The notes: generated by a model from the letters alone, not told the origin. Positions 27,194-37,763 are shown, counted from the stretch's first letter. The stretch is DNA of 64,000 nt from Sandarakinorhabdus sp. (GCA_020692215.1 JAIMKW010000001.1:470442-534441), one strand, 5' to 3'. Program-made: numbers and translations.

Positions 27194-27562
27194 TCAGACC
27201 GTGAAGCTTTCGCCGCAGCCGCATGCGCCCTTGGCATTGGGGTTGGCGAACACGAAGCCTGCGGTGAAATCATCCTCCACCCAGTCCATCACCGAGCCGA
27301 TGAGGTAGAGGATCGAGCCGCCGTCGATGAACAGCGTTCCGGCAGGGGTCGATATCGCTTCGTCGCCGGGCTTGGGCGCTTCGGCATAGTCGATCGAATA
27401 GGCGAGGCCCGAGCAGCCGCGCCTCGGGGTGGAAAGGCGCACACCGGCGACCGGCCCAGGCGCTTTCGCCAGAAGATCGGCGATTCGTTTTTCAGCGCCC
27501 GGCGTAAGCGTGATCGGCGCAGGGCGGGCACGGGGCGCGGGGCGTGTGATGGTCTGTGTCAT
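27194..27562 (-). CDS. sufA: Iron-sulfur assembly A-type carrier SufA
   Basis: A 122-residue HesB/IscA-type protein that carries Fe-S clusters to apoproteins. The three cluster ligands are C50 (RRGCSGLAY), C114 and C116 (ACGCGESF). The N-terminal 15 residues are a Pro/Arg-rich extension. It is the last gene of the suf operon and its start overlaps the upstream DUF59 gene by ATGA. Confidence 0.93.
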   Translation of the reverse strand: MTQTITRPAPRARPAPITLTPGAEKRIADLLAKAPGPVAGVRLSTPRRGCSGLAYSIDYAEAPKPGDEAISTPAGTLFIDGGSILYLIGSVMDWVEDDFTAGFVFANPNAKGACGCGESFTV

Positions 27563-28032
27563 AGCATTCCAAGCTCCAGCCGGGCTTCATCCGACATCGA
27601 TGCCGGGTTCCATGCCGGATCCCAGACAAGATTGACTTCGGCCGTCGCGATGCCGGGCACCGACATCACCCGCATCTCCACTTCGCCGGGCATTGTTTCA
27701 GCCACCGGGCAGTGCGGGGTCGTCAGCGTCATGGTGATCACTGCATGGCCATCATCAATTTCAACGCCATAGATCAGGCCCAGATCGTAGATATTCACCG
27801 GGATCTCGGGATCGAAGATATCGCGGAGCGCGGCGATGACCGCATCCTTCAGCGTGTCGCCTTCCAGCGGCTCTGCTGTCGCCTTTTCAGCCAGGAAACC
27901 TTCCAGGTAATCGCGTTCGCGCGTCAGGATCGCGGGTGGCGTGTCTCCGGCAAGCGGCGGCTGCTTGGGAGGCTTGGGCACTTCGTCCACGATCTCCACT
28001 TCGAATCGGCGGGGCTGGGACAGGTCGCTCAT
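27559..28032 (-). CDS. SUF system DUF59 (MIP18-like) assembly protein
   Basis: A 157-residue protein with a 60-residue charged N-terminus and a DUF59 domain (DAVIAALRDIFDPEIPVNIY, DLGLIYGVEI, TTPHCPVAE with the conserved Cys). Proteins of this family accompany suf operons and help cluster maturation. It is coupled by ATGA to sufS before and sufA after. The start at 28032 begins MSDLSQPRRFEVEIVDEVP; upstream residues in the frame belong to the shadow of sufS. Confidence 0.9.
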   Translation of the reverse strand: MSDLSQPRRFEVEIVDEVPKPPKQPPLAGDTPPAILTRERDYLEGFLAEKATAEPLEGDTLKDAVIAALRDIFDPEIPVNIYDLGLIYGVEIDDGHAVITMTLTTPHCPVAETMPGEVEMRVMSVPGIATAEVNLVWDPAWNPASMSDEARLELGML

Positions 28033-29261
28033 CCAAAGATCCTCTTGGTGCGTTCGATGCCCGCGATCAGGCGGGCAACATCGGATTCGGTGCTGTGCGC
28101 GGAAAAGCTGGCCCGCGCGGTGGCCGGCACGCCCAGCCACCGCATCAGCGGCTGGGCACAATGATGGCCCGCGCGGATCGCCACGCCGCCTTCATCCAGG
28201 ATGGTGGCGACATCGTGCGGGTGCACGTCGCCCACCGCAAACGACAGGATGCCGGCGCTGTCGTCCGGCCCGAACAGGCGAACGCTGTTGATCTGCGCCA
28301 GGCCGGCGCGCGCCATCGACACGAGCGCCCGTTCATGCGCATCGATCGCTTCGATGCCCACGTCCTCCACCCAGCGGATGGCCGCATGCAGACCGACGGC
28401 GCCGACGATGTGCGGTGTTCCGGCCTCGAAGCGCTGCGGCGGGTTTGCAAAGGTGACGGCCTCGAAGCGCACTTCGTCGATCATGGCGCCGCCACCCTGC
28501 CAGGGCGGCATGGTGGCCAGGATTTCGGCGCGCGCCCACAGCACGCCGATGCCGGTTGGCCCATAGAGCTTGTGGGCGGAGAAGCAGTAGAAATCGGCTT
28601 CCAGCGCTTCGACATCCACCTTCAGCCTAGGGGCGGCCTGGCAGCCGTCTGCAAGCAGCAGTGCACCTTCGGCATGGGCGGCGCGCGCGATGCGGCGGAT
28701 ATCGGCAACACCGCCCAGCACGTTCGAAACATGGGCCACCGAAACCAGTCTGGTGCGCGGGCCGATCAGCGCGACGAGCGCATCTTCATCGATCCGGCCC
28801 TCTGCGGTGAGGGGGGCCACATCAATTTCGGCACCAACCCTGTCTGCCAGCATCCGCCAGGGGACGATGTTGGAATGATGCTCCAGTTGCGATAGCAAAA
28901 TGCGATCACCCCGGCCGATGTTGAGCTGGCCCCAGCTGTTGGCGACAAGGTTGATCGCCTCGGTCGCGCCACGAACGAAGATGGTCTCCTCCGGCCGGCC
29001 GCCGATGAAGCGGGCAGCCGCCTCGCGCGCGGCCTCATAGGCCTCGGTCATCTTCGCGGAGCGGGCATAGACCCCGCGATGGACGGTTGCGTAATCCTGC
29101 GCATAGGCACGGCTGATCGCGTCGATCACGGCGCGGGGTTTCTGCGCAGTGGCCGCCGCATCCAGATAGGCCCAGTCGGCTGGAACACCGGGGAATTCGC
29201 CGCGCAGGTCCAGCAGCCTGGGCGGCGCCAGATGATGGGCGGAAAGGGGCAGGCTGTTCAT
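28029..29261 (-). CDS. sufS: Cysteine desulfurase SufS
   Basis: A 410-residue PLP enzyme that takes sulfur from cysteine as a persulfide for Fe-S cluster building. The PLP lysine is K231 (CFSAHKLYGPTG), DGCQ (205-208) binds the cofactor, and the persulfide cysteine is C368 (RAGHHCAQP). The start at 29261 overlaps sufD by ATGA; a longer opening to 29279 is less likely. No SufE or SufU partner is in this window. Confidence 0.95.
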   Translation of the reverse strand: MNSLPLSAHHLAPPRLLDLRGEFPGVPADWAYLDAAATAQKPRAVIDAISRAYAQDYATVHRGVYARSAKMTEAYEAAREAAARFIGGRPEETIFVRGATEAINLVANSWGQLNIGRGDRILLSQLEHHSNIVPWRMLADRVGAEIDVAPLTAEGRIDEDALVALIGPRTRLVSVAHVSNVLGGVADIRRIARAAHAEGALLLADGCQAAPRLKVDVEALEADFYCFSAHKLYGPTGIGVLWARAEILATMPPWQGGGAMIDEVRFEAVTFANPPQRFEAGTPHIVGAVGLHAAIRWVEDVGIEAIDAHERALVSMARAGLAQINSVRLFGPDDSAGILSFAVGDVHPHDVATILDEGGVAIRAGHHCAQPLMRWLGVPATARASFSAHSTESDVARLIAGIERTKRIFG

Positions 29262-29992
29262 GCCCGCTGCTCCAGCCATTCGGCCGTTTCGGCTTCCAGT
29301 GCCTCGCGCGTGCTGCTGTCTTCAAGGCCTGTCAGCGCATCAGCCACGAAGGCGCGGGTGAGCAGCGCATCTGCCAGAGCGCGGGGAAGCCCGCGCGATT
29401 GCAGGTAGAAGCGCGCTGCCTTGTCCAGTTCGCCAACCGTGCAGCCATGGGCGCACTTCACATCGTCGGCGTAGATTTCCAGCTCGGGCTTCAGGTTCGC
29501 AGTCGCCGTGCGCTTCAGCACCAGCGCGCGGGCGGATTGTTCGGCGTCGCTCTTCTGCGCGTCGCGGGCAACCGCGATCCGGCCGAGGTAGGTGCCGGTC
29601 GAGCGGTCGTCCACCACCAGCCTGACGCGCTGGCGGCTGGTTGCGCCCGGCGCAGAGTGGCGGATTTCGGTCACTATTTCCTGGGTCGCCTCGCCATCGC
29701 CCAGCAGGATCCCCCCAAGGTCGAGATGGGCGCCCTCGTTAAGATGGGCTTCCACCGCGACGCGGGCATAGCCGCTGGACTGAACAAGGATGACAAGCCT
29801 GAGCGTCGCGCCGGCCGCCAGTTCCACACGCAGATCATGAAGCCCGCCCTCGCGAACGCGCACGATTTCTTCCTGCGCTTCCCCCGCGCGAACCGAAATC
29901 AGGCGCGCCGGTTGTGGCGGCCACAGCGCCTCGACAGCCTTCAGGTCGGCATAGCGCCAGGCCTCGGCTTTGCGGGTGGGAAGCGCTGTCAT
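29258..29992 (-). CDS. sufD: Fe-S cluster assembly scaffold subunit SufD (short form)
   Basis: A 244-residue SufD-like protein of the SufBCD scaffold. It keeps the right-handed beta-helix core (GATLRLVILVQSSGYARVAV; EIYADDVKCAHGCTVGELD) and the C-terminal helix (ALLTRAFVADAL). It is much shorter than the roughly 420-residue enterobacterial protein, lacking most of the N-terminal helical domain. The conserved KCAHG segment is intact. It is coupled by ATGA on both sides, so the short form looks genuine and not truncated by mutation. Confidence 0.9.
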   Translation of the reverse strand: MTALPTRKAEAWRYADLKAVEALWPPQPARLISVRAGEAQEEIVRVREGGLHDLRVELAAGATLRLVILVQSSGYARVAVEAHLNEGAHLDLGGILLGDGEATQEIVTEIRHSAPGATSRQRVRLVVDDRSTGTYLGRIAVARDAQKSDAEQSARALVLKRTATANLKPELEIYADDVKCAHGCTVGELDKAARFYLQSRGLPRALADALLTRAFVADALTGLEDSSTREALEAETAEWLEQRA

Positions 29993-30728
29993 GCAGCGAT
30001 GCCTTCATAGCCTTGCGCCTCGAGCCTGAGCGCGAGATCCGGCCCGCCGGTTTCGACGATGCGGCCATCGGCCAGCACATGCACATAATCCGGGCGCACA
30101 TGATCGAGCAGGCGCTGATAATGGGTGATGAGCAGAACGGCGCGTTCCGGCGAGCGGAAGCGGTTGATTCCTTCTGACACGATGCGGAGCGCGTCGATGT
30201 CGAGGCCGCTGTCGGTTTCGTCCAGCAGCGCCAGTTTCGGCTCCAGCATGCCAAGCTGGAAGGCCTCGTTGCGCTTCTTCTCGCCGCCGGAAAAGCCCAC
30301 GTTCACGCCGCGCTTCAGCATCTCCATATCAAGGCCCAGCACAGCGGATTCCGTGCGGACCTTCTTCATGAAATCCGCGCCCGAAATTTCCGGCTCACCG
30401 CGCAGGCGGCGCTGGGCATTGAGCGCGGTGCGCAGGAACAGCAGATTGGACACGCCGGGGATTTCCACGGGATACTGGAAACCAAGGAACAGCCCTGCTG
30501 CCGCGCGTTCATGGGGTTCCAGATCCAGCAGATCCTTGCCATCGAATGTCGCCGTCCCCTGCGTGACGGTATAGCCCTCGCGGCCGGCGAGCACATGGGC
30601 CAGCGTGGATTTGCCGGCCCCGTTCGGGCCCATGATCGCATGCACTTCTCCGGCGTTCACGATGAGCGAAAGCCCCTTCAGGATGGGCTTGTCGCCGACA
30701 TTGGCGTGGAGGTTTTCGATAACGAGCA

Positions 30729-30729
<1 letters not shown>
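29989..30729 (-). CDS. sufC: Fe-S cluster assembly ATPase SufC
   Basis: A 246-residue ABC-type ATPase of the SufBCD complex. Walker A is GPNGAGKST, the signature is GFSGGEKKRNE and Walker B is LALLDETDSGLD, all near-identical to the family. Its ATG shares one base with the sufB stop, and its stop overlaps sufD by ATGA. Confidence 0.96.
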
Positions 30730-32209
<1,480 letters not shown>

Positions 32210-32213
<4 letters not shown>

Positions 32214-32647
32214 GCAAAGGCTCTCTGTGGCGCTGTTTGAAGGCCGGGCGCCAGCTCGGCAAGGCTGACTTCGGCAAGAGCCGCCTTTACCGCCCGGTTC
32301 ACGGGTGCCCAGTGCGGTTTCACCGCGCAGCTATGGGAAAGATCGCAATCGGAGCCGGGCTGGCCGCAGTGGGTCAGCGCGATCGGGCCGTCGATCGCCT
32401 CGACGATATCGGCAAGGCTGATCGCGGCGGCCGGGCGGGCGAGCGAAAAGCCGCCAGCGACACCGCGCTGCGAAACCAGGAGGCCGGCGCGGCCCAGCTG
32501 CCCCATCAGCTTTGCAACGGTCGGGGCCGGGATGCCGGTGAGAGCAGAAACCTGCGCAGCCGATGTTGGCCGCCCTTCTGACGCAAGCCGGGCTGTCGCG
32601 GTCATCACCACGACGCCGTAATCGGCAAGGTTGGACAGACGCAGCAT
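32210..32647 (-). CDS. Rrf2 family suf operon regulator
   Basis: A 145-residue winged-helix repressor of the IscR/Rrf2 family that leads the suf operon. The HTH is in the first 65 residues ([36 protein letters not shown]). Three cysteines, C94, C101 and C107 ([15 protein letters not shown]), can bind a [2Fe-2S] cluster as a sensor of iron-sulfur status. The start at 32647 is chosen on homology. It presumably represses the promoter just upstream. Confidence 0.92.
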
Positions 32648-32675
32648 CAGGGCTCTCCAGCGACTCCGGCAATCC

Positions 32676-32718
32676 ATACCGGATAAGTCGTATTTAGGGT
32701 GGTGCTCCCAAGGGTCAA
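32676..32718 (-). promoter_or_regulatory. Promoter and possible operator of the suf operon
   Basis: On the minus strand TTGACC (32713-32718) is followed after 16 bp by TAAATA (32691-32696). An imperfect dyad with ATAC and GTAT arms (32676-32679 and 32690-32693) overlaps the -10 region and start point, where an Rrf2 repressor would block transcription. The leader would be about 37 nt. Confidence 0.5.
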
Positions 32719-32776
32719 GGGCCGCCCGGCCTTGTCAGCCATTGCCGCGTCCTCTTGCATTTGGCAGGGAAGCGCG

Positions 32777-33703
32777 ATGGTGCACCCCTCTCTTCATGAC
32801 CATGCCCATCCGCACGATCATCATTCCCATGGTGCAGCGGCAGGGTGGCGCTATGGGCTGGCCATCGGGCTGAACATCGGCATTGTGGTGTTGCAGCTTG
32901 TTGTCGGGCTGGCTGTCGGATCAACTGCACTGCTCGCCGATGCCGGGCACAATCTTTCGGATGTGGCCGGGCTTCTTCTGGCCGGCGGGGCCGCATGGCT
33001 GATGACGCGCAGCGGCTCGGCGCGCCGCACCTATGGGTTCGGAAAGGCAGGCGTGCTCGCCGCGCTGGCCAATTCCCTCCTTCTGGTGTTCGCCTGCGGG
33101 GCGCTTGTGTTCGAAGCCGTTGCCCGCCTGCTCGATCCGCCGACGGCGCCGCCGCCGGGGTTAACCGTGATGCTGGTGGCCAGCCTTGCCGTTGCCATCA
33201 ACCTTGGCTCCGGCTGGCTGCTGATGGGCGGCCACCCCGATGATGTGAACCGCCGGGCAGCCGTGGTGCATCTGTTCGGCGATGCTGCCGTTTCAGGCGC
33301 TGTCGTGCTGGCTGGCCTTGTCATCGCGCTGACAGGCGCGCGCTGGGTGGACCCGATCGCCAGCCTGGGCATTGTCGCCGTCATCCTGGCAACAACCTGG
33401 CGCATATTGGTGCAATCGCTGGACATGGCCCTGGATGCCGCCCCGCGCAGCATCGATGTGGCCGCCGTCCGCACCTGGCTTGCGGCCCAACCAGGCGTAA
33501 CCACGGTGCACGATCTGCACATCTGGCCGATCAGCGCGACCGAAACCGCGCTGACCGCGCATCTGGTGGTGCCGGTGGCAGCACAAGACGGATTGCTGGA
33601 ACGGGTGAACGAAGGGCTGAAGAGCCGTTTTTCCATCGGGCATGTGACCGTGCAGGTTGAGCAGACCGATTGCGATGCCCATTGCGACGAGGCCGCTTCC
33701 TAG
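32777..33703 (+). CDS. Cation diffusion facilitator (zinc-type) transporter
   Basis: A 308-residue CDF protein exporting Zn2+ or similar ions against H+. A histidine-rich N-terminus ([13 protein letters not shown]) precedes six helices. Metal-site motifs appear as [11 protein letters not shown] in helix 2 and [10 protein letters not shown] in helix 5. A C-terminal cytoplasmic domain with HDLHIWPIS follows. The ATG at 32777 has AGGGAAG upstream. It is divergent from suf, and its stop lies one base before the GTG of tdk. Confidence 0.92.
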   Translation: MVHPSLHDHAHPHDHHSHGAAAGWRYGLAIGLNIGIVVLQLVVGLAVGSTALLADAGHNLSDVAGLLLAGGAAWLMTRSGSARRTYGFGKAGVLAALANSLLLVFACGALVFEAVARLLDPPTAPPPGLTVMLVASLAVAINLGSGWLLMGGHPDDVNRRAAVVHLFGDAAVSGAVVLAGLVIALTGARWVDPIASLGIVAVILATTWRILVQSLDMALDAAPRSIDVAAVRTWLAAQPGVTTVHDLHIWPISATETALTAHLVVPVAAQDGLLERVNEGLKSRFSIGHVTVQVEQTDCDAHCDEAAS

Positions 33704-33704
33704 C

Positions 33705-34271
33705 GTGGCGCAACTGTATTTCTATTTTGGCGCGATGAACGCGGGGAAATCGACGACCCTGCTGCAGGCCAGTTTCAACTATCGTGAGCGCGGCATGCAG
33801 ACGATGCTGTGGACCGCCGCCGTGGACGACCGGGCGGGGGCGGGGCGCATCAGCTCGCGGATCGGGCTGGAGGCCGAAGCGCTGGTATTCGGGCCGCAGA
33901 CAGACCTGTTCGCGGCGATCGCGCAACAGCCGAGCGACTGCGTGCTGGTGGATGAAGCGCAGTTCCTGACAGCCGCGCAGGTCGATCAGCTGGCAGCGGC
34001 GGTCGACCGGCTGGGCGTGCCGGTGTTGGCCTATGGCCTGCGCACGGATTTTCGCGGTGCGTTGTTTCCCGGCTCGGAGCGTCTGCTGGCCATTGCCGAC
34101 AAGTTGGTGGAGCTGAAGGCCGTATGCGCTTGCGGCCGGAAGGCAACCATGAACCTGCGCGTCGATGCCGAAGGGCGCGCCGTGGCAGAGGGCGCGCAGA
34201 CAGAGATCGGCGGGAATGATCGTTATGTGGCCGTGTGCCGGCGCCACTTTTCAGAGGCGCTTGCGCCTTGA
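33705..34271 (+). CDS. tdk: Thymidine kinase (type II)
   Basis: A 188-residue salvage enzyme that phosphorylates thymidine. The P-loop is GAMNAGKST (9-17), the catalytic Glu is E84 in DEAQF, and zinc is held by C141, C143, C178 and H181. The start is taken as GTG at 33705 since [15 protein letters not shown] is the family N-terminus; an in-frame ATG at 33675 inside the CDF gene would add ten residues. There is no strong ribosome site, so coupling to the CDF gene is likely. Confidence 0.92.
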   Translation: MAQLYFYFGAMNAGKSTTLLQASFNYRERGMQTMLWTAAVDDRAGAGRISSRIGLEAEALVFGPQTDLFAAIAQQPSDCVLVDEAQFLTAAQVDQLAAAVDRLGVPVLAYGLRTDFRGALFPGSERLLAIADKLVELKAVCACGRKATMNLRVDAEGRAVAEGAQTEIGGNDRYVAVCRRHFSEALAP

Positions 34272-34439
34272 ATGCTGGGCGCTTTGTTCCCGAAGCACGG
34301 TTATCCACCAAAGGCGGCTTTGGACTCGCTGCCGATCGTTTCCAGCCTGTGCTGCCGAACCTGCAAGCAGATATCTGTTCACTCTTGTTCAAATGGCGCG
34401 CACTGATTGGATGCCCATGTGCAAGTAGAGGAATTCAGA

Positions 34440-35750
34440 ATGAAATTTGGCTTTGTCGCTCTCGCTACATGTGCGTTTTTCTCGGCTGCCACCTCAAAGG
34501 CAAATGAAACATGGATTGTTCGAACCGATCTTTGGGGGAATCCGGCTTTTTCTACCCTGAAATTTGACCGCGACGGTACGAATATTTCGGGAGATCTGGA
34601 TGGCGACCGCGCAATCGGTGATGTGAAGGCAAACCGGATCACTTTCCAAGTGACCGACAGTCGTGGTCGTCAATCGCGCTTTTCGGCAACTGTCACAGGT
34701 GATCAATTGGCCGGCAAGGTCGATGCGCCGGATACCAATGATAGCAAGGCGCGCGCATCGCACCGCTTCACCGCGTGGCGCCTGCCGGACCGCCCGGCGG
34801 GCGGCGCGCGAACGGTGGAATTTCGGCCGGACGACTACTCCAACACCTACAATGCTGATCGGCTTCCCGTTCTGACGATCTGGCCGGGCGACAGCGTGCA
34901 AACGACGACAATCGATTCAGGAGGCGTCGATGAACTAGGCGTCACGCGCGCCCTTTTTGGCAATCCGCAGACCGGGCCATTCTTCATCGCCGGTGCCGAA
35001 CCTGGTGACACCCTTGTTGTGCGTCTCAATCAGGTTCGCTTGAATCGGGACTACGCGGACAGCCTTGATGCAATCGTCGGGCGTGCACTGGGCGCAAGTC
35101 TCGTTTCTGAAGCGACCAATCTTGGCAAGCCCACCCGATGGAGGCTGGATCGCGCTTCGGGGCGGGCCTATCCTGTTGACGCAACCGGAGCGCTGGCTGA
35201 ATATTCTGTACCGGTAAGACCGATGCTGGGCGGACTAGCTGTGGCTCCGGGTTTTGGAATGCCACCTGTCTCCACGGGCGATACTGGCCGCTTTGGTGGA
35301 AACATGGATTTTAACGAGGTTGTCGAAGGAAATACCGTCTACCTGCCCGTGCAGCAACCTGGCGCGCTGCTGTATCTCGGAGACGCGCACGCCGTGCAGG
35401 GGGACGGGGAAACGTCCCAATATGCCCTCGAAACATCGATGAATGTCACTTTCACCGTTGATTTGATCAAGGGCAAGGCGATCAACATGCCTCGGGTAGA
35501 GTCCCCAAGCCAGATCATGGTTCTGGGGCAGGCAGGTTCGCTGGACGAAGCGCTCAGAGCTGCAAGTACAGGCATTGTCCAGTGGCTGCAGCAAGATTAC
35601 GGGCTTACACTTTCGCAGGCAGCGCAGGTTCTGGGCACGGCCATGCGTTACAGCGTGCCAAACCTGGCAGGCAGAAGCGTCGGTGTTGCCGCAAAGATCG
35701 ACAAAGCACTCCTGCCTCCTTCACGTCGCGTTGTTAGCGCGTCAAACTGA
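34440..35750 (+). CDS. Secreted acetamidase/formamidase family protein
   Basis: A 436-residue protein with a signal peptide (MKFGFVALATCAFFSAATSKA). An N-terminal beta domain of about 95 residues (TWIVRTDLWGNPAF...) comes before the FmdA/AmdA amidase domain, recognised by PGDSVQTTTIDSGGVDE, GPFFIAGAEPGDTLVV and YLGDAHAVQGDGE. The family hydrolyses short amides to ammonia and acid. The base composition is visibly lower in GC than its neighbours (one 60-base line near the start is about 45%), suggesting recent transfer. The start has GAGG at good spacing. The gene stands alone. Confidence 0.88.
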   Translation: MKFGFVALATCAFFSAATSKANETWIVRTDLWGNPAFSTLKFDRDGTNISGDLDGDRAIGDVKANRITFQVTDSRGRQSRFSATVTGDQLAGKVDAPDTNDSKARASHRFTAWRLPDRPAGGARTVEFRPDDYSNTYNADRLPVLTIWPGDSVQTTTIDSGGVDELGVTRALFGNPQTGPFFIAGAEPGDTLVVRLNQVRLNRDYADSLDAIVGRALGASLVSEATNLGKPTRWRLDRASGRAYPVDATGALAEYSVPVRPMLGGLAVAPGFGMPPVSTGDTGRFGGNMDFNEVVEGNTVYLPVQQPGALLYLGDAHAVQGDGETSQYALETSMNVTFTVDLIKGKAINMPRVESPSQIMVLGQAGSLDEALRAASTGIVQWLQQDYGLTLSQAAQVLGTAMRYSVPNLAGRSVGVAAKIDKALLPPSRRVVSASN

Positions 35751-35873
35751 CAGATCTGGCTTGATTGGCCAGATGCAAATTCGTGTGTGCACGCATTGTT
35801 TTTTCGATTTTGAATTGGCTGCCCCTATCTTCGCCCAAATTTTGGAAATGGCTGACCCGGCTTCATGGCAAGC

Positions 35874-35904
35874 AAAAAAAGGGGGCAGGCCTTTCGGCCT
35901 GCCC
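35874..35904 (-). terminator. Rho-independent terminator of the cold-shock gene
   Basis: On the minus strand GGGCAGGCC, GAAA, GGCCTGCCC form a perfect 9-bp stem with a GNRA loop, followed by CC and seven T (35880-35874). It is 60 bp beyond the cold-shock stop codon and is the strongest terminator in the window. In 35751-35963 I see nothing else. Confidence 0.85.
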
Positions 35905-35963
35905 TCTCGATTCGCGCCTTGTGAGCGGGTCAATCGATCGGCGCATGCGCCAATCGCGTTCGC

Positions 35964-36791
35964 TTACAGAAGTTCGATGTTCACAGCTGCCTGCTTGCCG
36001 CGGCGGTCGAGTTCGAGCTCGAACGTGATCCGCTGGTTTTCGGCGAGGTCGCTGAGGCCTGCACGCTCCACGGCCGAGATGTGGATGAAGGCGTCTGCCC
36101 CACCATCATCGCGGGCGATGAAGCCGAAGCCCTTTTGGCCGTTGAAGAACTTTACAGTGCCTTCATAGCGTGTGCCATCTGTTACCGGGGGCGGGCGATT
36201 GCCGAACCCGCCGCCAGCGCCGCCGGCCGGGCGCGGAGCGCGCTCGAAGCCGCCTTCGCGGGGCGCACGGGGAGCCGCAGCACCCACTTCCAGTGTCTCG
36301 CCGATGATCTGCACGTCGGTCGCGGAAATGCGGCCGTTGCGCTCGGTCAGCGAAAACTCGATTTCCTGGTTCTCGGCAACGTCGGTCATGCCGGCGCGCT
36401 CGAGAGCGGACACGTGCAGGAACACATCTTCACCGCCATCATCGCGAACGACGAAGCCGAAGCCCTTCTGAGCGTTGAAGAATTTCACCTTGCCGCGGGC
36501 CGTGCCGATCACGATGCCGGGCTGTTGCTGACGGGGGCCGCCGAAGCCGCCACCACCGCCGCCGAAGCCGCCGCCACCGCCGGGGCCACGGCTTCCACCG
36601 CCGCCGCCGAAGCCGCCGCCGAAGCCACCACCACCGCCGCCGCCGCCGAAGCCGCCGCGACCATAGCCGCCACCGCCGCCGCTGGACGCGCCGCGATCAA
36701 AATCAAAACCGCCGCCACCTTCATCGAATCCGCGGCCGCGTTTGTCATCGCCCCGCCCACGTCCACCGCGCCGCTTGTCGTCGTAACTCAT
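35964..36791 (-). CDS. Glycine-rich double cold-shock domain protein
   Basis: A 275-residue RNA-binding protein. Residues 1-105 are a low-complexity Arg/Gly then Gly/Phe region (FGGGGGGGGFGGGFGGGGG and similar), resembling RGG domains. Two cold-shock domains follow: the first has GKVKFFNAQKGFGFVVRDDG and DVFLHVSALE, the second GTVKFFNGQKGFGFIARDDG and DAFIHISAVE, with RNP1 and RNP2 intact in both. Such proteins act as RNA chaperones and antiterminators. The ATG at 36791 starts MSYDDKRRGGRGR; the frame is open to 36860. A strong terminator follows and a long upstream leader is likely. Confidence 0.9.
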   Translation of the reverse strand: MSYDDKRRGGRGRGDDKRGRGFDEGGGGFDFDRGASSGGGGGYGRGGFGGGGGGGGFGGGFGGGGGSRGPGGGGGFGGGGGGFGGPRQQQPGIVIGTARGKVKFFNAQKGFGFVVRDDGGEDVFLHVSALERAGMTDVAENQEIEFSLTERNGRISATDVQIIGETLEVGAAAPRAPREGGFERAPRPAGGAGGGFGNRPPPVTDGTRYEGTVKFFNGQKGFGFIARDDGGADAFIHISAVERAGLSDLAENQRITFELELDRRGKQAAVNIELL

Positions 36792-36793
36792 CT

Positions 36794-36812
36794 TTGAAAA
36801 CTCGTCTTTCAA
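36794..36812 (-). promoter_or_regulatory. Hairpin at the cold-shock ribosome binding site
   Basis: On the minus strand TTGAAA and TTTCAA flank GACGAGT immediately before the ATG. The only Shine-Dalgarno-like bases (GACGAG) fall in the loop. A 6-bp AT-rich stem is temperature-sensitive, so it could tune initiation. Confidence 0.35.
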
Positions 36813-37051
36813 TGTCGTGTCAAACCGGAACTGGCCCCATGCCATGAACCGGACTGCCACATCCGCTCAGTTCTGCTCTGCAATCCGGCAAGGCCGGCTG
36901 CAAACGCCTACAAGCCCTTTTCATGGGCGATACGTCATCGAAAAACGGCAGCGTGGAATTTGACATTCAACAGTGAGCGTTCGACTTCGGCATTGCGCTT
37001 CAAGGGCAGGGCAAAACAGAAGAATCCACTTTGCACCGGTGTAACCTTAGC

Positions 37052-37624
37052 TTATCTGGCATCATCACGCGAGTCGGAATTTTCGGGCCCTTTCGGGGCC
37101 TCGCCAGCAGGGTGGACGCCCTTGACTGCAGCGGTCTTCGCAGTTCGTTCGCCTGAGTGTCGATCGCGCTTTCCGGCTGGCACCATCTGTGTTGTGCTCT
37201 TTTGCAGGCAGTGTGCATCCGAGTGCCGTTCGCTCCATTCCGGCAGGGGGACGCCCGCGTGCCATTGCGCAATTGAAAGCCCGCGCCCGGCAGTGGCTTC
37301 ATCGCGCCAGCGCCCGGCGTCGACCAGGCGCGCGACATCCTCCCCCCGCCGCATCACAAACAGCAGGATCCCCACTGACAGCACGGCAAGGCCGGCCAGA
37401 AGCCTGTTATGGCTGTCGGCACCCATCAGGCTGGCACCGGCAGTCGTCAGCAGGATCAGAAGCGCATCGAGCGCCGCGCGCCGGCGCAGACGCCGCCTGA
37501 GAGCCCGTTCCTGTTCAATGCGCGTCTGGTGCAGTGTGCGAGGGCGTGCTGCGCCATCGAGGGAACCGTGCTGCACGAGAGGCATGGGCGCCGCAAAGGC
37601 TGCGGCCGAAGGCATTTCCGACAT
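37052..37624 (-). CDS. Putative small membrane protein
   Basis: Not recognised. A 190-residue product with a basic, Arg-rich segment (RIEQERALRRRLRRRAALD), then two hydrophobic helices (ALLILLTTAGASLMG and LLAGLAVLSVGILLFVM) and a charged C-terminal tail. The start at 37624 has GGAG eight bases upstream; a longer frame to 37852 is possible. The codon use fits the genome, but overlapping frames are open too. It lies between the cold-shock gene and the OYE gene on the same strand. Confidence 0.5.
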   Translation of the reverse strand: MSEMPSAAAFAAPMPLVQHGSLDGAARPRTLHQTRIEQERALRRRLRRRAALDALLILLTTAGASLMGADSHNRLLAGLAVLSVGILLFVMRRGEDVARLVDAGRWRDEATAGRGLSIAQWHAGVPLPEWSERHSDAHCLQKSTTQMVPAGKRDRHSGERTAKTAAVKGVHPAGEAPKGPENSDSRDDAR

Positions 37625-37763
37625 CTGTTTGCTCCGCAGGACTGGACCGTTCTGCAAAACGGCCGCTGCGCGCAGAGCTTGATTCCGGTGTCTCGCATAG
37701 GCCGCGCCCGTCTGCCAGTCGCTCTTGTGCCAATCGCCCGCCAGTCCAGCGCCCGCAGCCAGC

